A stretch of 64,000 nucleotides of DNA from assembly GCA_937910785.1 (NCBI GenBank), contig CALDLG010000021.1, positions 9,589 through 73,588 on the forward strand. Direction: 5' to 3'. The stretch comes from an uncultured Lachnospiraceae bacterium (lineage in GTDB: Bacteria; Bacillota; Clostridia; Lachnospirales; Lachnospiraceae). The notes beneath the pieces are model-generated. The model made no database searches. It was given only the letters and a program-made list of their open reading frames with translations, and was not told where the DNA came from. Below, one piece after another: positions 8,609-18,200 of the stretch (its first letter is position 1; each line of letters opens with the position of its first letter). A program made the position numbers and the translations under genes.

Positions 8609-9454
8609 TCAGTTTCTTTTCAGCTGATATAAGATTTCTTCAAAGCATACCCCGTCCGTCTTCGGTATATCCAGCTCGATCGATTTTAAGATACACTTTT
8701 TGATAAAGCCGGAAGCCTTTCTCACCGACCGGTCAAATTCCACACCGTTTACCGCATCTGCCGCAATTATGGATGCGAAAACATCTCCGGTACCGGAACG
8801 TTCCGTTCCCACTTTATGGGTGCGTATCCATCGCGGTTCCCTTACGGGCGACTCCCCGTCAGGGGACCTCTCATAAACATAATTGGCGATAAACTCTCCC
8901 TGCCTGATGCCGGTAATAACCACCTTTTCCGGCCCCTGCCCGGAAAGCGCCTCCGCCATCCGGTACAGCTCCTTTTTCTTCCATCCCGTATCCTTATAGG
9001 GAGTATCCGTCAGCTTACAGCATTCCGTCAGATTCGGCGTAATGATATCCGCATGGGAGATCAGCTTCTTCATCTCCCGGCACATCTCTTCATTATAAGT
9101 GGAATATAGCTTCCCGTAATCTCCCATCACCGGATCAATGACGATCTGCGTTCCTTCTCCCGCAAATTCCCGAATAAACTCTTTCACGATCTGAATCTGT
9201 CTGGCAGATCCAAGAAATCCGGTCGCAATTCCGTCAAAGGAGATTCCCAGCCGCTTCCAGTGATCAATATATTCCGGCATCCTGTCCGTATAATCATCGA
9301 AAAAGAAATGCGGATACCCGGTATGATTGGAAAAAACGGATGTCGGCACCGGACAGCACTGCACCCCCAGATAGGAAATAACCGGCAGGGAAACCGTAAC
9401 GGAACACCTGCCAAAACCGGATATATCGTTGATCACCGCTATTTTTTTCTGCAT
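8609..9454 (-). CDS. pdxY: Pyridoxamine/pyridoxal kinase (PfkB/ThiD-like)
   Basis: Phosphorylates pyridoxal or pyridoxamine in the B6 salvage pathway. The 281-residue protein starts QKKIAVINDISGFGRCS, carries FSNHTGYPHFF, GFLGSARQI, VIDPVMGDYGKLY and the C-terminal anion-hole stretch GTERSGTGDVFAS with the catalytic Asp, all typical of this ribokinase subgroup. ATG at 9454 is preferred over GTG at 9463, because AAAGG would be only one base from the GTG but 10 bases from the ATG. PdxK and PdxY cannot be separated by eye, so the symbol is tentative. Confidence 0.85.
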   Translation of the reverse strand: MQKKIAVINDISGFGRCSVTVSLPVISYLGVQCCPVPTSVFSNHTGYPHFFFDDYTDRMPEYIDHWKRLGISFDGIATGFLGSARQIQIVKEFIREFAGEGTQIVIDPVMGDYGKLYSTYNEEMCREMKKLISHADIITPNLTECCKLTDTPYKDTGWKKKELYRMAEALSGQGPEKVVITGIRQGEFIANYVYERSPDGESPVREPRWIRTHKVGTERSGTGDVFASIIAADAVNGVEFDRSVRKASGFIKKCILKSIELDIPKTDGVCFEEILYQLKRN

Positions 9455-9598
9455 AAACGCCACGCCTTTCCCTGCGGCCCAAATTCCGGCACAGGCGGGC
9501 CTGTCCGGACAAATGCCGCTTCCGATAATTCTCTTCCCACTACTTTATCATGAAAAAAACAGGACTGCAACCGATTCCTGAAATCGCCTCTTTTTGGC

Positions 9599-9627
9599 TT
9601 GCTATCTTTTTCATTACCCCTTATACT
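9599..9627 (+). promoter_or_regulatory. Promoter of the chemoreceptor gene
   Basis: TTGCTA (9599-9604) and TATACT (9622-9627) are 17 bases apart, 67 bases before the chemoreceptor start. Confidence 0.45.
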
Positions 9628-9694
9628 GAACATAGCACATCATATTATGCTGCCGTATTATCCTTTGAAATAACCATATACAGGAGAAAAACAT

Positions 9695-11392
9695 ATGAAG
9701 AAAAAAGCAAGCATCATCACGATCTTACTCCTATTTTGTCTGATTCCTTCCATGCTTTCCATCGCCGTAAATGTTATAACCTCTTACGATTATATGAATT
9801 CCGCGGCGGAAAATGAAATTGAGGGAACCTTACAGGCGGCGGGCTATACGCTGCTGGAGGCCTTTAACGCAATTGACAGCGGTAAGTTCTGGCTTTCCGG
9901 AAACCTGCTTTACAAAGGCGGAACCAACCTGACGGAAAATCTTTCCGTAATCGACTCCATCAAGGACAAGACCGGTATCGAATGCACGCTTTTTTACGGG
10001 GATACCCGATATATGACAACGGTTCTTGACGATGACGGCAAACGCATGGTTCTGACCCAATGTTCCGATGAGGTAAAAGAAATCGTATTGAATCAGGGCA
10101 CTACTTACTTTGCCAGAAATATCGATATCGGAGGCCATGATTATTATGGCTATTATATCCCGATCGAGCAGGAAGGCAAAATTGCCGGCATGATTTTCAC
10201 CGGTAAGCCAAGCGCCTCCCTGAGCGCTGCTACGGGCCAGTTTCTGATCTATATTCTGGCAGTCTGCAGTGTCCTGATTATCATTATCGTGGTTCTTGTA
10301 TTCATGATAGGCCGGCTCATCGCCAAACGGATTCAGTTCCTCCGGAACGATATGGTTATGCTTTCCGAGGGCCGCCTGAATTTCCAGTCCGGCCGTAAGA
10401 ACAACATCAGAGAAATTCATGAAGCGGCCGATGCCGCCGAAAAGCTCCGCACCCGGCTTATTGAGGTCGTACAGATGATTCAGACCTGCTCCGGTACGGT
10501 TAATACTTCCGTTGTAAAAGTTGATGCTTCTCTTGACAGCTGTTCGCAGGCGGTAAAGGATCTGAGCACCACAATGGATGAGCTGGCTTACGGCGCGCAG
10601 AGCATGGCCGGTTCCGTCGAAAAGGAAGCCTTCGACATGAATGAAATCTCCGACGGCATTACCGATATTGCGGCAAGCTCAGGGACCACCAAAGAAATAA
10701 CGGAAAGCATTACCAAAGTCAGCCATACCGCCAAAACCAGTCTCGATGAACTGTTAGAGGCTAATTCCTATACAACTGAAAGCGCGGAAAATGTTATTTC
10801 CAGTATTGCAAGCGTCAGCGATGCCGTAGATCAGATTACGACCGCCGCACAGATGATCATGGATATTTCCGACCAGACCAACCTGTTGTCTCTGAACGCA
10901 AGCATTGAAGCCGCAAGGGCCGGAGAAGCGGGCAGGGGCTTTGCCGTCGTTGCCGGGGAAATCCAGAAACTGGCGGACCAGTCCAATTCCTCCGCAAAAC
11001 AGATACAGTCCATTATTGAAGAAATTACAGCAAAGACCGAAGAATGTACCAGAATCTCCGGACAGATTCAGGATGCGGTCAGCAAAGAAGCGGATGCGCT
11101 CCGAAGCGTAAACAGCAGCTTCGATGATGTGGAGAACAACATTGCCGAAGCGGCCGTTTCCGTCAATAAAATTACGGAAATTGTAAGCGCCGTCGATAAG
11201 AACAAGGCAAGCGTCGTGGATTCCATCAGTGACCTGTCCGGCATATCCGAGGAAAATGCGGCTTCCGCAGAAGAAGCCAATGCTTCGACAGAAGAACTCC
11301 GGGCCAGAATCGAAGAGGTAGCACAGGAAGCCATAGAACTGAAGGATGTGATTGCACAGCTGAACGAGAGCGTAGCGTTCTTCAAGCTATAG
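9695..11392 (+). CDS. Methyl-accepting chemotaxis protein
   Basis: A 565-residue chemoreceptor. A helix at 7-29 and a second near 178-207 bracket a periplasm-equivalent single-Cache-type sensor ([24 protein letters not shown] and [11 protein letters not shown] are Cache-like strands). A HAMP linker follows ([22 protein letters not shown]), then the coiled-coil signalling domain whose conserved hairpin tip [19 protein letters not shown] lies near 395-415. CAGGAG precedes the ATG. No other chemotaxis genes are adjacent; the CheX/CheY-like genes at 59-60 kb are distant. The ligand is unknown. A strong hairpin terminator follows. Confidence 0.93.
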   Translation: MKKKASIITILLLFCLIPSMLSIAVNVITSYDYMNSAAENEIEGTLQAAGYTLLEAFNAIDSGKFWLSGNLLYKGGTNLTENLSVIDSIKDKTGIECTLFYGDTRYMTTVLDDDGKRMVLTQCSDEVKEIVLNQGTTYFARNIDIGGHDYYGYYIPIEQEGKIAGMIFTGKPSASLSAATGQFLIYILAVCSVLIIIIVVLVFMIGRLIAKRIQFLRNDMVMLSEGRLNFQSGRKNNIREIHEAADAAEKLRTRLIEVVQMIQTCSGTVNTSVVKVDASLDSCSQAVKDLSTTMDELAYGAQSMAGSVEKEAFDMNEISDGITDIAASSGTTKEITESITKVSHTAKTSLDELLEANSYTTESAENVISSIASVSDAVDQITTAAQMIMDISDQTNLLSLNASIEAARAGEAGRGFAVVAGEIQKLADQSNSSAKQIQSIIEEITAKTEECTRISGQIQDAVSKEADALRSVNSSFDDVENNIAEAAVSVNKITEIVSAVDKNKASVVDSISDLSGISEENAASAEEANASTEELRARIEEVAQEAIELKDVIAQLNESVAFFKL

Positions 11393-11428
11393 AAATTTCT
11401 TTCGTTTCCGCATACTGCCGGATGATAA

Positions 11429-11473
11429 CAGCCGGCTCAGGATATATCATGTATCCCGATCCGGCTGGTTTTT
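11429..11473 (+). terminator. Rho-independent terminator after the chemoreceptor gene
   Basis: CAGCCGG (11429-11435) pairs with CCGGCTG (11461-11467), with an inner GGATA/TATCC pairing, followed by GGTTTTTA. It separates the chemoreceptor from the convergent 11-gene block. Confidence 0.8.
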
Positions 11474-11499
11474 ATATAATAGAAATGGATTTTCCCTTC

Positions 11500-12501
11500 T
11501 TATTCATACTCACATATATAGGCAAGCTTTCCTGAATAATAGTCCGGCGATAAAGAAAGAACATCATCATTTATGTCATTCCATACCCACTCTTTTGTTG
11601 CGCTGCGATATATAAGCGCCATATATTTTTCAGTTATTTCTATTCCGTCTACATCATCTGCGTAACTGGGTTCCCCATCATACCAATACCGTAAATAGTC
11701 TCCTTCATTAATTACATCATCAAACGGTTCCATATTATGATCTACCCAATGATATTCCGTTGAATTATCCTCCCTCATGCCGCCAAGATAGACAACCCCT
11801 TTTACCTTCTGATTCATCAGAAGTTCCTTTATTATTTCGTTCTCCTCATCAGAATTAATCCTGCACAGATAGCCTCCTCTGGAAATGCAGTCTTCAAATG
11901 CCTCGCTCCATGTAACATCGGCAACAATGACCTCATAATTATGGATTGCCTCATCGTCCGCAGACATGCCGGGAATGACATCCGTCATGACAGATTCTCC
12001 CTCGCCTGCTTCGCTCCCGTTTTCCATCGTATTATCCTGTTCAGGCTCTGCGGCTTCCTGTAAATCAGTTTCGGTCTTCCCGGTCCCATCCATTTCTGCC
12101 ATATCGTTTCCATCCGTCCCGATCTTTACGCTCTCATCCGTTTCGCTCTTATCGTTCTCATCCGTCCCGTTCCTGACGCTCTCGTCTGTTTTCTTATCCA
12201 CAGAATCATTGCTCACCATTATGGAATTTTCATCTTTTATCTTGGCGATGCCGCTTCCAATTACAAACGCTGCAATTAAAATCCCAACGACAGCAGCCGG
12301 AATCCAAAGCCATTGCTTTTTGCTTTCTTTTTCAGCCTGCGCTTCTCCCTGAACGCTTCCCGCCGCTCCGGCTGACCCAAAATCAACGCTCCCGGCTACT
12401 CCTGACACTTCTTCCTTTTGTAAACTGATTTTTGTTCCTTTATTTAACGATTCTTTCTTCAGGCTGACATTATGCCCCTGCTTATTCAGGTTAACTCCCA
12501 C
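11500..12501 (-). CDS. Membrane protein with TerD-like N-terminal motif and C-type lectin-like domain
   Basis: A 333-residue protein of unknown function. Residues 1-31 hold two copies of the strand motif that opens TerD proteins: VNLNKQGHNVSLKKE and LNKGTKISLQKE. A transmembrane helix (WLWIPAAVVGILIAAFVIGSG, about 66-86) is followed by an acidic, Thr/Asp-rich repetitive linker (TDESV, TDEND, IGTDGNDM; about 95-165). The outer C-terminal domain (about 185-333) resembles a C-type lectin fold: TWSEAFEDCISRGGYLCRINS, YHWVDH, WVWNDIND and a final YICEYE. GTG at 12501 is supported by GAGGAGAAG 6-8 bases upstream. It is the last gene of the block and could be the surface sensor of the system. Confidence 0.7.
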   Translation of the reverse strand: MGVNLNKQGHNVSLKKESLNKGTKISLQKEEVSGVAGSVDFGSAGAAGSVQGEAQAEKESKKQWLWIPAAVVGILIAAFVIGSGIAKIKDENSIMVSNDSVDKKTDESVRNGTDENDKSETDESVKIGTDGNDMAEMDGTGKTETDLQEAAEPEQDNTMENGSEAGEGESVMTDVIPGMSADDEAIHNYEVIVADVTWSEAFEDCISRGGYLCRINSDEENEIIKELLMNQKVKGVVYLGGMREDNSTEYHWVDHNMEPFDDVINEGDYLRYWYDGEPSYADDVDGIEITEKYMALIYRSATKEWVWNDINDDVLSLSPDYYSGKLAYICEYE

Positions 12502-12543
12502 TGTTCTTCTCCTCTCCTGACTGTTGTTTATGAAACGATATGA

Positions 12544-13299
12544 TTATTTACGCCTTTTTAACTTTTTCCCGCAGCCCATGCAAATGCGCACACCAACCGG
12601 ATTAATCGTTCCGCAGCTGCACATAATGTCTTCCGGTGCCATGCTGCCTCCTTGCGGCGATACAGGCGGATTCACTGTCGTCCGTTTTCTGCCTCTTCCC
12701 AATTGAAGGAATACCGCCAAAAGCACAACGACAGCCACAACCCCCAGCACAATGGCCATTATTATCCAGATTCGATTTGATGGCCCTGTTATCCCGCTAT
12801 CCTCCATGCCTGCCTTTTCGTCTGAAGTACGCTCGTCATCAGCAAGCGTTCCCATGACCACATACCATTCACCGTCATACTTCGTCATATCAATACGCAT
12901 GCTTCCCCGCAATTCCTTTTCCTCAAATACATCAACATAAACAACCGCTTCCGTCCCATCCTCGCTCATATCGACATCCGCCGCCTTATATTTGTATTTT
13001 GCAAATTCGCTTTCCTCTCCAAACAGGAAATCCCAGTTTGAAATGACTTCCGTGACATCGACCTTTAAAACCAGTTTGCTGACAAATCCCAAAAGCTCGT
13101 TTTCCGCATCGCGCTTTTGTCTCTCTGTCGGAAGATAGCAGTCATAAATTCCCTCCTGGTCCCCGATTTTCAATGCATCAAAATACTTTTGCGCAACCTC
13201 TCTGATTTTCGCTTCTTCCTTTTTACTGCTCCCACATGCTGAGAATATAAGCGCCATGAACACCATTGCCAGCAGAGCCACTACTCTCTTTTTGCCCAT
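12544..13299 (-). CDS. Lipoprotein-like membrane protein with C-terminal zinc ribbon
   Basis: A 251-residue protein of unknown function. It starts with a lipoprotein signal (MGKKRVVALLAMVFMALIFSAC, lipobox Cys22). A DUF4878/NTF2-like outer domain follows (REVAQKYFDALKIGDQEGIYDCYL ... YDGEWYVVMGTL, about 28-150). A helix (IWIIMAIVLGVVAVVVLLAVFL, about 178-200) then leads to a basic segment and a short zinc ribbon CSCGTINPVGVRICMGCGKK at the C-terminus. The zinc ribbon should be cytoplasmic, so the protein spans the membrane as well as being lipidated. ATG at 13299 has AAAGGAG 9 bases upstream; ATG at 13326 also has a fair site but makes the signal peptide long. Confidence 0.65.
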   Translation of the reverse strand: MGKKRVVALLAMVFMALIFSACGSSKKEEAKIREVAQKYFDALKIGDQEGIYDCYLPTERQKRDAENELLGFVSKLVLKVDVTEVISNWDFLFGEESEFAKYKYKAADVDMSEDGTEAVVYVDVFEEKELRGSMRIDMTKYDGEWYVVMGTLADDERTSDEKAGMEDSGITGPSNRIWIIMAIVLGVVAVVVLLAVFLQLGRGRKRTTVNPPVSPQGGSMAPEDIMCSCGTINPVGVRICMGCGKKLKRRK

Positions 13300-13331
13300 T
13301 TTCTCAATCTCCTTTATCTGCGTCATGCAAT

Positions 13332-15335
13332 TTACCTTTCCGCAATTAGCAGCACACCGCGCATTGCAATATCAGCCGTTTCTATCATCGCTTCAACTTT
13401 CATATCATCGGAAAAAGCGGAAGCGTCAGGAAAAAATCGCAGTCTAAATTGAATTTCACCCTTTCCTTCAGCAAAAAAGTTCGAAAGCCTCAGTCCGTCC
13501 TTCACCCAATCATCCGGCAGTTTACGCCTCGACCCATCTGATAACGCTAAGACGGATGATTCGTCAATCAATTCTATCGCTGACGGCAGCGCGGCGGAAA
13601 TGATGATATCCTGATTGCTCGCGCTATTTGTAAAAACTATTTTTGCGCTGATTTCCTCTCCTATATCCGCACGCACCGATTTTTCATACCTGCCATTCCC
13701 AACAGATGCTGTGATGCTGATAAAAATACGGCTGCGCTTCCTGCTTTTTCCATATTCCTTTTGAAGAGCCTTCCGTGGATCAAATGAAACGCTGTCTTTA
13801 CTCCTCCTTCCACTTGCATGTATGACAAATGTTACATATCCATTGCTTCCCGGCGGTAAAACACCATTTAATTCATCCGTTCCCAGATAAACGCCATTTT
13901 CCGTAAATAAAGTCTGCGGCAGAATGCGCCCCTCTCTTATCCATCCGTTAAAAATTTTAGCCGAAGCTATTTTATAACATATGTTTATTTCTTCTTCTGC
14001 CTGAATTTCAATGCCGTCCCATATGACCGGAATCCGGGTGCCCACAGAAGAAATGGATACGCTCACCACACCATTTTTTCCCGGACATACCGTCTTTGTG
14101 AAATGTGCCCGCAGCCTGTTTTCCGTAGTCGTCCCTTCCTCACTGCCATCTGCCGTATCCGCATCATTATGATACAAAATTCTCACCTCATAGTCACAGC
14201 CCGGCTCAATTCGCATCATTCTCTGGTACGGAGCATCCTCATCCGCCCGAATACCAACCAAAAATCCATGCTGACTACATGACGGTCCGGGTCCGTTAAC
14301 CTGTTCCAGCAAAACGTCCGGTACGCCCATTTTCCAATTCATTGCATTATGAGTCCCGTCCGAATCAATCGTTTCTCCTTCCCCATTTCTTTTATCCCCG
14401 GCAAACTCTCCTACATACACCTTTCCATCATTCAAATTCAAAATTCCGGCGCCGGACTTCTTTCCGTCCTTCCATGTGCCGCTATACCCAAAATCCCATT
14501 CCCCACGTGTTCTGCAAAATGAGCATCCCTCGCCGTCACAAAGATTGTTTTTAAATTCGCCGGCATAAACATCCACGGAGTCTCCGGATAAGCAAACGCG
14601 TATTCCATCCCCCTGCATTCCCCCAGGATTCCATTCGCCTATACAAATGCTCCCATCAGCATTTCGACACACCCCAAATCCGTTTTTTTGCCCGCCTCTC
14701 ATCGTCCCGGCAAAAAAACCTCCGCCTGCATAAAACAAAATTCCATTAGCGTTTCGTACCTCATCATCATCTGTCATTCCGTAAAAGAAAAGCTTTTCGG
14801 CATCCTCCTGCCAGCATTTTTCCCTATAACCGTTACGGACATTGTTCAGGGTTCCGGTCATACGCCCGTCTGCCCGTCTTATCACTCCGCCGATATCCGT
14901 GCCTCCCTTTTTCCAACGTCCCGCATATATCCTTTTATCAGGCCACATAAGAGCCCCTTCTCCGTTGAAATTCTCTTTCTGCCACTCTGAAAAAAAGCCA
15001 TGATAAAGTTTTCCATCCGAACAAAACAAAGTTCCCTCTACCGGCCTTCCTCTTTCTGACTTTCCACAAAACATTGCCTGCACACTGCCTGCCGGATAGA
15101 TCTGAAGCAATACATCAAACGACTTGTCGTTCTCCCACCTCCCAGCTGTCAGACTTCCGTCAGATTTGCAAAGAACCCCGGTTCCATCTCTCAGCCCGTC
15201 TTTCCACATGCCATAATAAAGCGAACCGTCACGTTCCTTTTTTAATCCAATCCCATTCTGTATATTGTCTTCACTTGACTGATCACCGTAATACCACTCT
15301 TTTTCAGAGACCCAATGTAAAAATCTTCTATTCAT
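13332..15335 (-). CDS. MORN-repeat protein with C-terminal beta domains
   Basis: A 667-residue protein of unknown function. From about residue 25 to 350 it carries a dozen or so MORN-type repeats of the form YYGMWKDGLRDGTGVL, YAGRWKKGG and YSGTWKDGKKSGAGIL, beta-hairpin units that in other proteins bind membranes or partner proteins. The second half (about 365-667) looks like one or two beta-sandwich domains (repeated ITASVGNGRYEKSVRADIGEEI-like strands), resembling domains of conserved-repeat surface proteins; no signal peptide is seen. ATG at 15335 has GGAGGAG upstream and overlaps the GAP1-like stop codon by 8 bases, which couples the two genes. Confidence 0.7.
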   Translation of the reverse strand: MNRRFLHWVSEKEWYYGDQSSEDNIQNGIGLKKERDGSLYYGMWKDGLRDGTGVLCKSDGSLTAGRWENDKSFDVLLQIYPAGSVQAMFCGKSERGRPVEGTLFCSDGKLYHGFFSEWQKENFNGEGALMWPDKRIYAGRWKKGGTDIGGVIRRADGRMTGTLNNVRNGYREKCWQEDAEKLFFYGMTDDDEVRNANGILFYAGGGFFAGTMRGGQKNGFGVCRNADGSICIGEWNPGGMQGDGIRVCLSGDSVDVYAGEFKNNLCDGEGCSFCRTRGEWDFGYSGTWKDGKKSGAGILNLNDGKVYVGEFAGDKRNGEGETIDSDGTHNAMNWKMGVPDVLLEQVNGPGPSCSQHGFLVGIRADEDAPYQRMMRIEPGCDYEVRILYHNDADTADGSEEGTTTENRLRAHFTKTVCPGKNGVVSVSISSVGTRIPVIWDGIEIQAEEEINICYKIASAKIFNGWIREGRILPQTLFTENGVYLGTDELNGVLPPGSNGYVTFVIHASGRRSKDSVSFDPRKALQKEYGKSRKRSRIFISITASVGNGRYEKSVRADIGEEISAKIVFTNSASNQDIIISAALPSAIELIDESSVLALSDGSRRKLPDDWVKDGLRLSNFFAEGKGEIQFRLRFFPDASAFSDDMKVEAMIETADIAMRGVLLIAER

Positions 15336-16554
15336 CTGTTCTCTCCTCCGCGCCGGACGACAACAGATATTCATGAACCCTGGCTTTGAAATCCTCCGTA
15401 ACCGCTCCCGCAAGACGTGATTTCAATATTTTTCTTACTTCTTCTCCCAGTTCTATTGAGTCTTCTCCGGCTTTTTTCAACAGCGTACAAGCCGCCCGCT
15501 CCCAGTTCTCTGTGTTTTTCACCGAAAGCGCCAGCCAGCTGTATAGAATGCCTGGTAACCGTTCGGGAATATCATATTCTCTTTTACAGATACTGCAAGC
15601 CAGGTTTATCGCCTGCATTGTATTCAATTTTTCATCCCCCATCAAGCGAAGGCAGTTCTCTATCGCTTCAAAAAAAAGCTTCTGTTTACCACAGACAACA
15701 TAATCCAGACTGAGCGATATAAACGGGTTACGCTCCCTTGTCCTCTTCTCCACAATATCATTCATTACATTGTTTTCTCCTGTAACCGGATTGATATACG
15801 GCATTCCTTCAGGCAGCTCAAAACAGAATATCAGTTTGGCATTATGTTGATTCGTGTGCAGATATGTGGACGCTGAAAGCAAAGTACGCATAGAATACGG
15901 CAATGCCAGATAAGTAAGGTAGAGCAGATTCCATGCGTATTCCTCCGACCCATCTGTTTTTATATACAGATTCTTATCCGTATTGGTGGAAAGTATATGT
16001 ACATACAACGCCATAATATAAAAGCGATACGCATTCTCGGACAGCTTACATTTCTCCAATGCGCTGTGATAGGAATAAGTTTCGCTTAATAAAAAATCAT
16101 CCGGCATTTTTTCCGGTTCGGATAATTTGATCAGTTTAGCATTAAGCGCTCCCGGAACAGCACGGATCTTAGCCCGTTCCTCCTCCGTAATACGCCGGTC
16201 AGCAAAATTATCTCTTCTGATCCTTAATAAATGATTAGGCTCCTTCAGAAAACTGTATGCCCCCAAAATAATATACCCATGGGAAAACGAAACAGGCCTC
16301 CCCTGCCCATCTGAGAGACTATACTGCGTGCGCACATAACCTACCGCATCATTTCTGCAATATATTTCCGACATACAGGAAGGTGTTTCGTTATTCCCCA
16401 CAGGCGCTTTTTTCGCGGAGACCATCCCTGCATTTGCACGCTCAATGGATAAAAAATCATCTACTAATCCCTGCGGAATATTGGCCGATGTATTTACAAC
16501 TGCCCATCCGGTATCCGGATGGGCATAACAAGCCTGAAAAAAATTACGTTTCAT
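15328..16554 (-). CDS. GAP1-like GTPase-associated protein (tentative)
   Basis: A 408-residue, apparently soluble protein. The N-terminal region (FFQACYAHPDTGWAVVNTSA, then GRPVSFSHGYIILGAYSFL) resembles the N-terminal domain of GTPase-associated protein 1, known to me from predicted bacterial conflict systems that also encode double-type GTPases. The rest is helical and rich in short repeats of uncertain fold. It lies 18 bases downstream of the zinc-ribbon GTPase gene and overlaps the MORN gene, which fits a partner or regulator of that GTPase. The family assignment is by eye and could be wrong; the presence of the gene is not in doubt. Confidence 0.55.
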   Translation of the reverse strand: MKRNFFQACYAHPDTGWAVVNTSANIPQGLVDDFLSIERANAGMVSAKKAPVGNNETPSCMSEIYCRNDAVGYVRTQYSLSDGQGRPVSFSHGYIILGAYSFLKEPNHLLRIRRDNFADRRITEEERAKIRAVPGALNAKLIKLSEPEKMPDDFLLSETYSYHSALEKCKLSENAYRFYIMALYVHILSTNTDKNLYIKTDGSEEYAWNLLYLTYLALPYSMRTLLSASTYLHTNQHNAKLIFCFELPEGMPYINPVTGENNVMNDIVEKRTRERNPFISLSLDYVVCGKQKLFFEAIENCLRLMGDEKLNTMQAINLACSICKREYDIPERLPGILYSWLALSVKNTENWERAACTLLKKAGEDSIELGEEVRKILKSRLAGAVTEDFKARVHEYLLSSGAEERTDE

Positions 16555-16572
16555 AACTCATCTACCCCATCT

Positions 16573-18192
16573 TTACTCTTCATAGTTCAGGCTTTCCATA
16601 TATTCATCAGACGGGGCAATCTGTCCTGTTATTTTTACATTCTTCCCCTCTGACATCATTCTCTGATAATCGCTTTTCTTCATCCTGATTTTCTCTTTCC
16701 GGAACAGCCCTGTCTTCAGTTCAACCTCATACCATTCCTCAGGTTCACCCGGAACCGGTCGTAAAATTGGCGAATGCGGTTTAATATATCCCAACTTACA
16801 GAATATCCAGAACAACGGCTCAGCAATCCTTTTGGGCGTCGCAGGCCCTGTCAGGTACTGATATGATTCTCCACTGGCTTCATCCGTCCGAACCTCTGTC
16901 GCACAACCGGTCGCAGAAAAAGCAAAAAAATTGTACGTCGAAAATCCCACTCGTAAAACCGCCATTAACGGTCCCTTTGTCAGCTTCCGTATTTCCTGAT
17001 TTAATTTATTGTATTCCGCTGCATTAAACTCAGGTATGTAATCCTGTGTCCGCTCATCCCGGAGCGGTGTCATATCACTGTCAGCAATCTTTTTTGCCTC
17101 CGGGTCTTTGATGTAGGCAAGAAATGTATCGCTCTTAGATACACACACTGCAAGAGGAATCCTGCATTTTTCCGTACCGGGCAGTTTCAGAAAAACATTA
17201 TGGATTGTATCCAATACAACTTGCGGAGCCATACGCATCCTGCCGTCTACCGCGATATTCCTGGTTTTTAAGTCCAACTGTTTCTGCGGGTCTATCAACA
17301 GCAGAATCGCATGAGAATTCTGTACGAATTTCCCATATTTGAGCATGGCATTGGGGCTTTGACAATCTTCACCGGCAATATCATAAAAAACAATCGTCTC
17401 TGTCCGGACTGCCGTATTTGTCAGTGATCTCGATAAGTCATATACCATCGGCTGTAAAAATCTTCCTTCCACCGACGCAGGAGGCAACGGTTTTCCTTCT
17501 TCTACAGGATTGCTCATTATAAAATTAGCGATATCGGTTGTCGCGGTGGCCGTCATATTCAGGCTGGCGACCGCTTCCTGAATGCCGCTTAACAACTGTG
17601 ACAAATATACGGTTTTTCCGGACCCGGTAATTCCAATGACGGATATAAATTGTACATTGTTCTTGCCATAATTGATTGGCAAAGGATTATGGCAGTACGG
17701 GCAAACTCTCCTTCTGGTTTCCTGACCGAAACGGTCCACAACACAAACCGCCATTCCATCGCCATCCACCCCCAGAAAGCAATCTACTCCGGAAGCATCA
17801 GGACATAGCGTCTGCAATGACTTTTGATGCTCCGGATCAGAAGGGTTCAATATCGGGAGCTGGAATACCTTGCATGGCAGCTTGGAATCAATTCCATATG
17901 CCTGTTCTGTGGTTTCTCCATACTGCTTCCACCATTTTGTGTAGCAAACGTCGTCTTTTATCAGAAAAGGCTTTCTTTCCTCTGTCTGCTGAAGCAAATA
18001 TTGCCGGTCCTGCTCCGGTACGACACCAGGAGTCTGAAAATCCTCTTCCTGATACCCCTCATCATTCAAATTATTTTGGTCAAAATAGGATTCCATCCTA
18101 AAATGAACTTCCCGATGCGAGAATGTCTGAAAACAATATGGGCACATAATTGCCTGTTTGTAGTCTGTAAACATTTCCATCATCTTCTCCAT
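16573..18192 (-). CDS. Zinc-ribbon GTPase (DO-GTPase2-like)
   Basis: A 539-residue P-loop protein. A split zinc ribbon is formed by CPYC near residue 17 and CPYC near 170. The P-loop is GITGSGKT (about 188-195), the switch/G3 motif is DIAGED (about 265) and a G4-like motif is VSKSD (about 350), followed by a helical and beta-rich C-terminal region to 539. This fits the 'double-GTPase 2' type described from bacterial conflict systems; only one canonical GTPase domain is obvious here. AAAGGAATCT precedes the ATG. It sits between the 223-residue gene (8 bases) and the GAP1-like gene, so it is probably the catalytic switch of the block. The assay-level activity is unknown. Confidence 0.7.
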   Translation of the reverse strand: MEKMMEMFTDYKQAIMCPYCFQTFSHREVHFRMESYFDQNNLNDEGYQEEDFQTPGVVPEQDRQYLLQQTEERKPFLIKDDVCYTKWWKQYGETTEQAYGIDSKLPCKVFQLPILNPSDPEHQKSLQTLCPDASGVDCFLGVDGDGMAVCVVDRFGQETRRRVCPYCHNPLPINYGKNNVQFISVIGITGSGKTVYLSQLLSGIQEAVASLNMTATATTDIANFIMSNPVEEGKPLPPASVEGRFLQPMVYDLSRSLTNTAVRTETIVFYDIAGEDCQSPNAMLKYGKFVQNSHAILLLIDPQKQLDLKTRNIAVDGRMRMAPQVVLDTIHNVFLKLPGTEKCRIPLAVCVSKSDTFLAYIKDPEAKKIADSDMTPLRDERTQDYIPEFNAAEYNKLNQEIRKLTKGPLMAVLRVGFSTYNFFAFSATGCATEVRTDEASGESYQYLTGPATPKRIAEPLFWIFCKLGYIKPHSPILRPVPGEPEEWYEVELKTGLFRKEKIRMKKSDYQRMMSEGKNVKITGQIAPSDEYMESLNYEE

Positions 18193-18200
18193 AGATTCCT

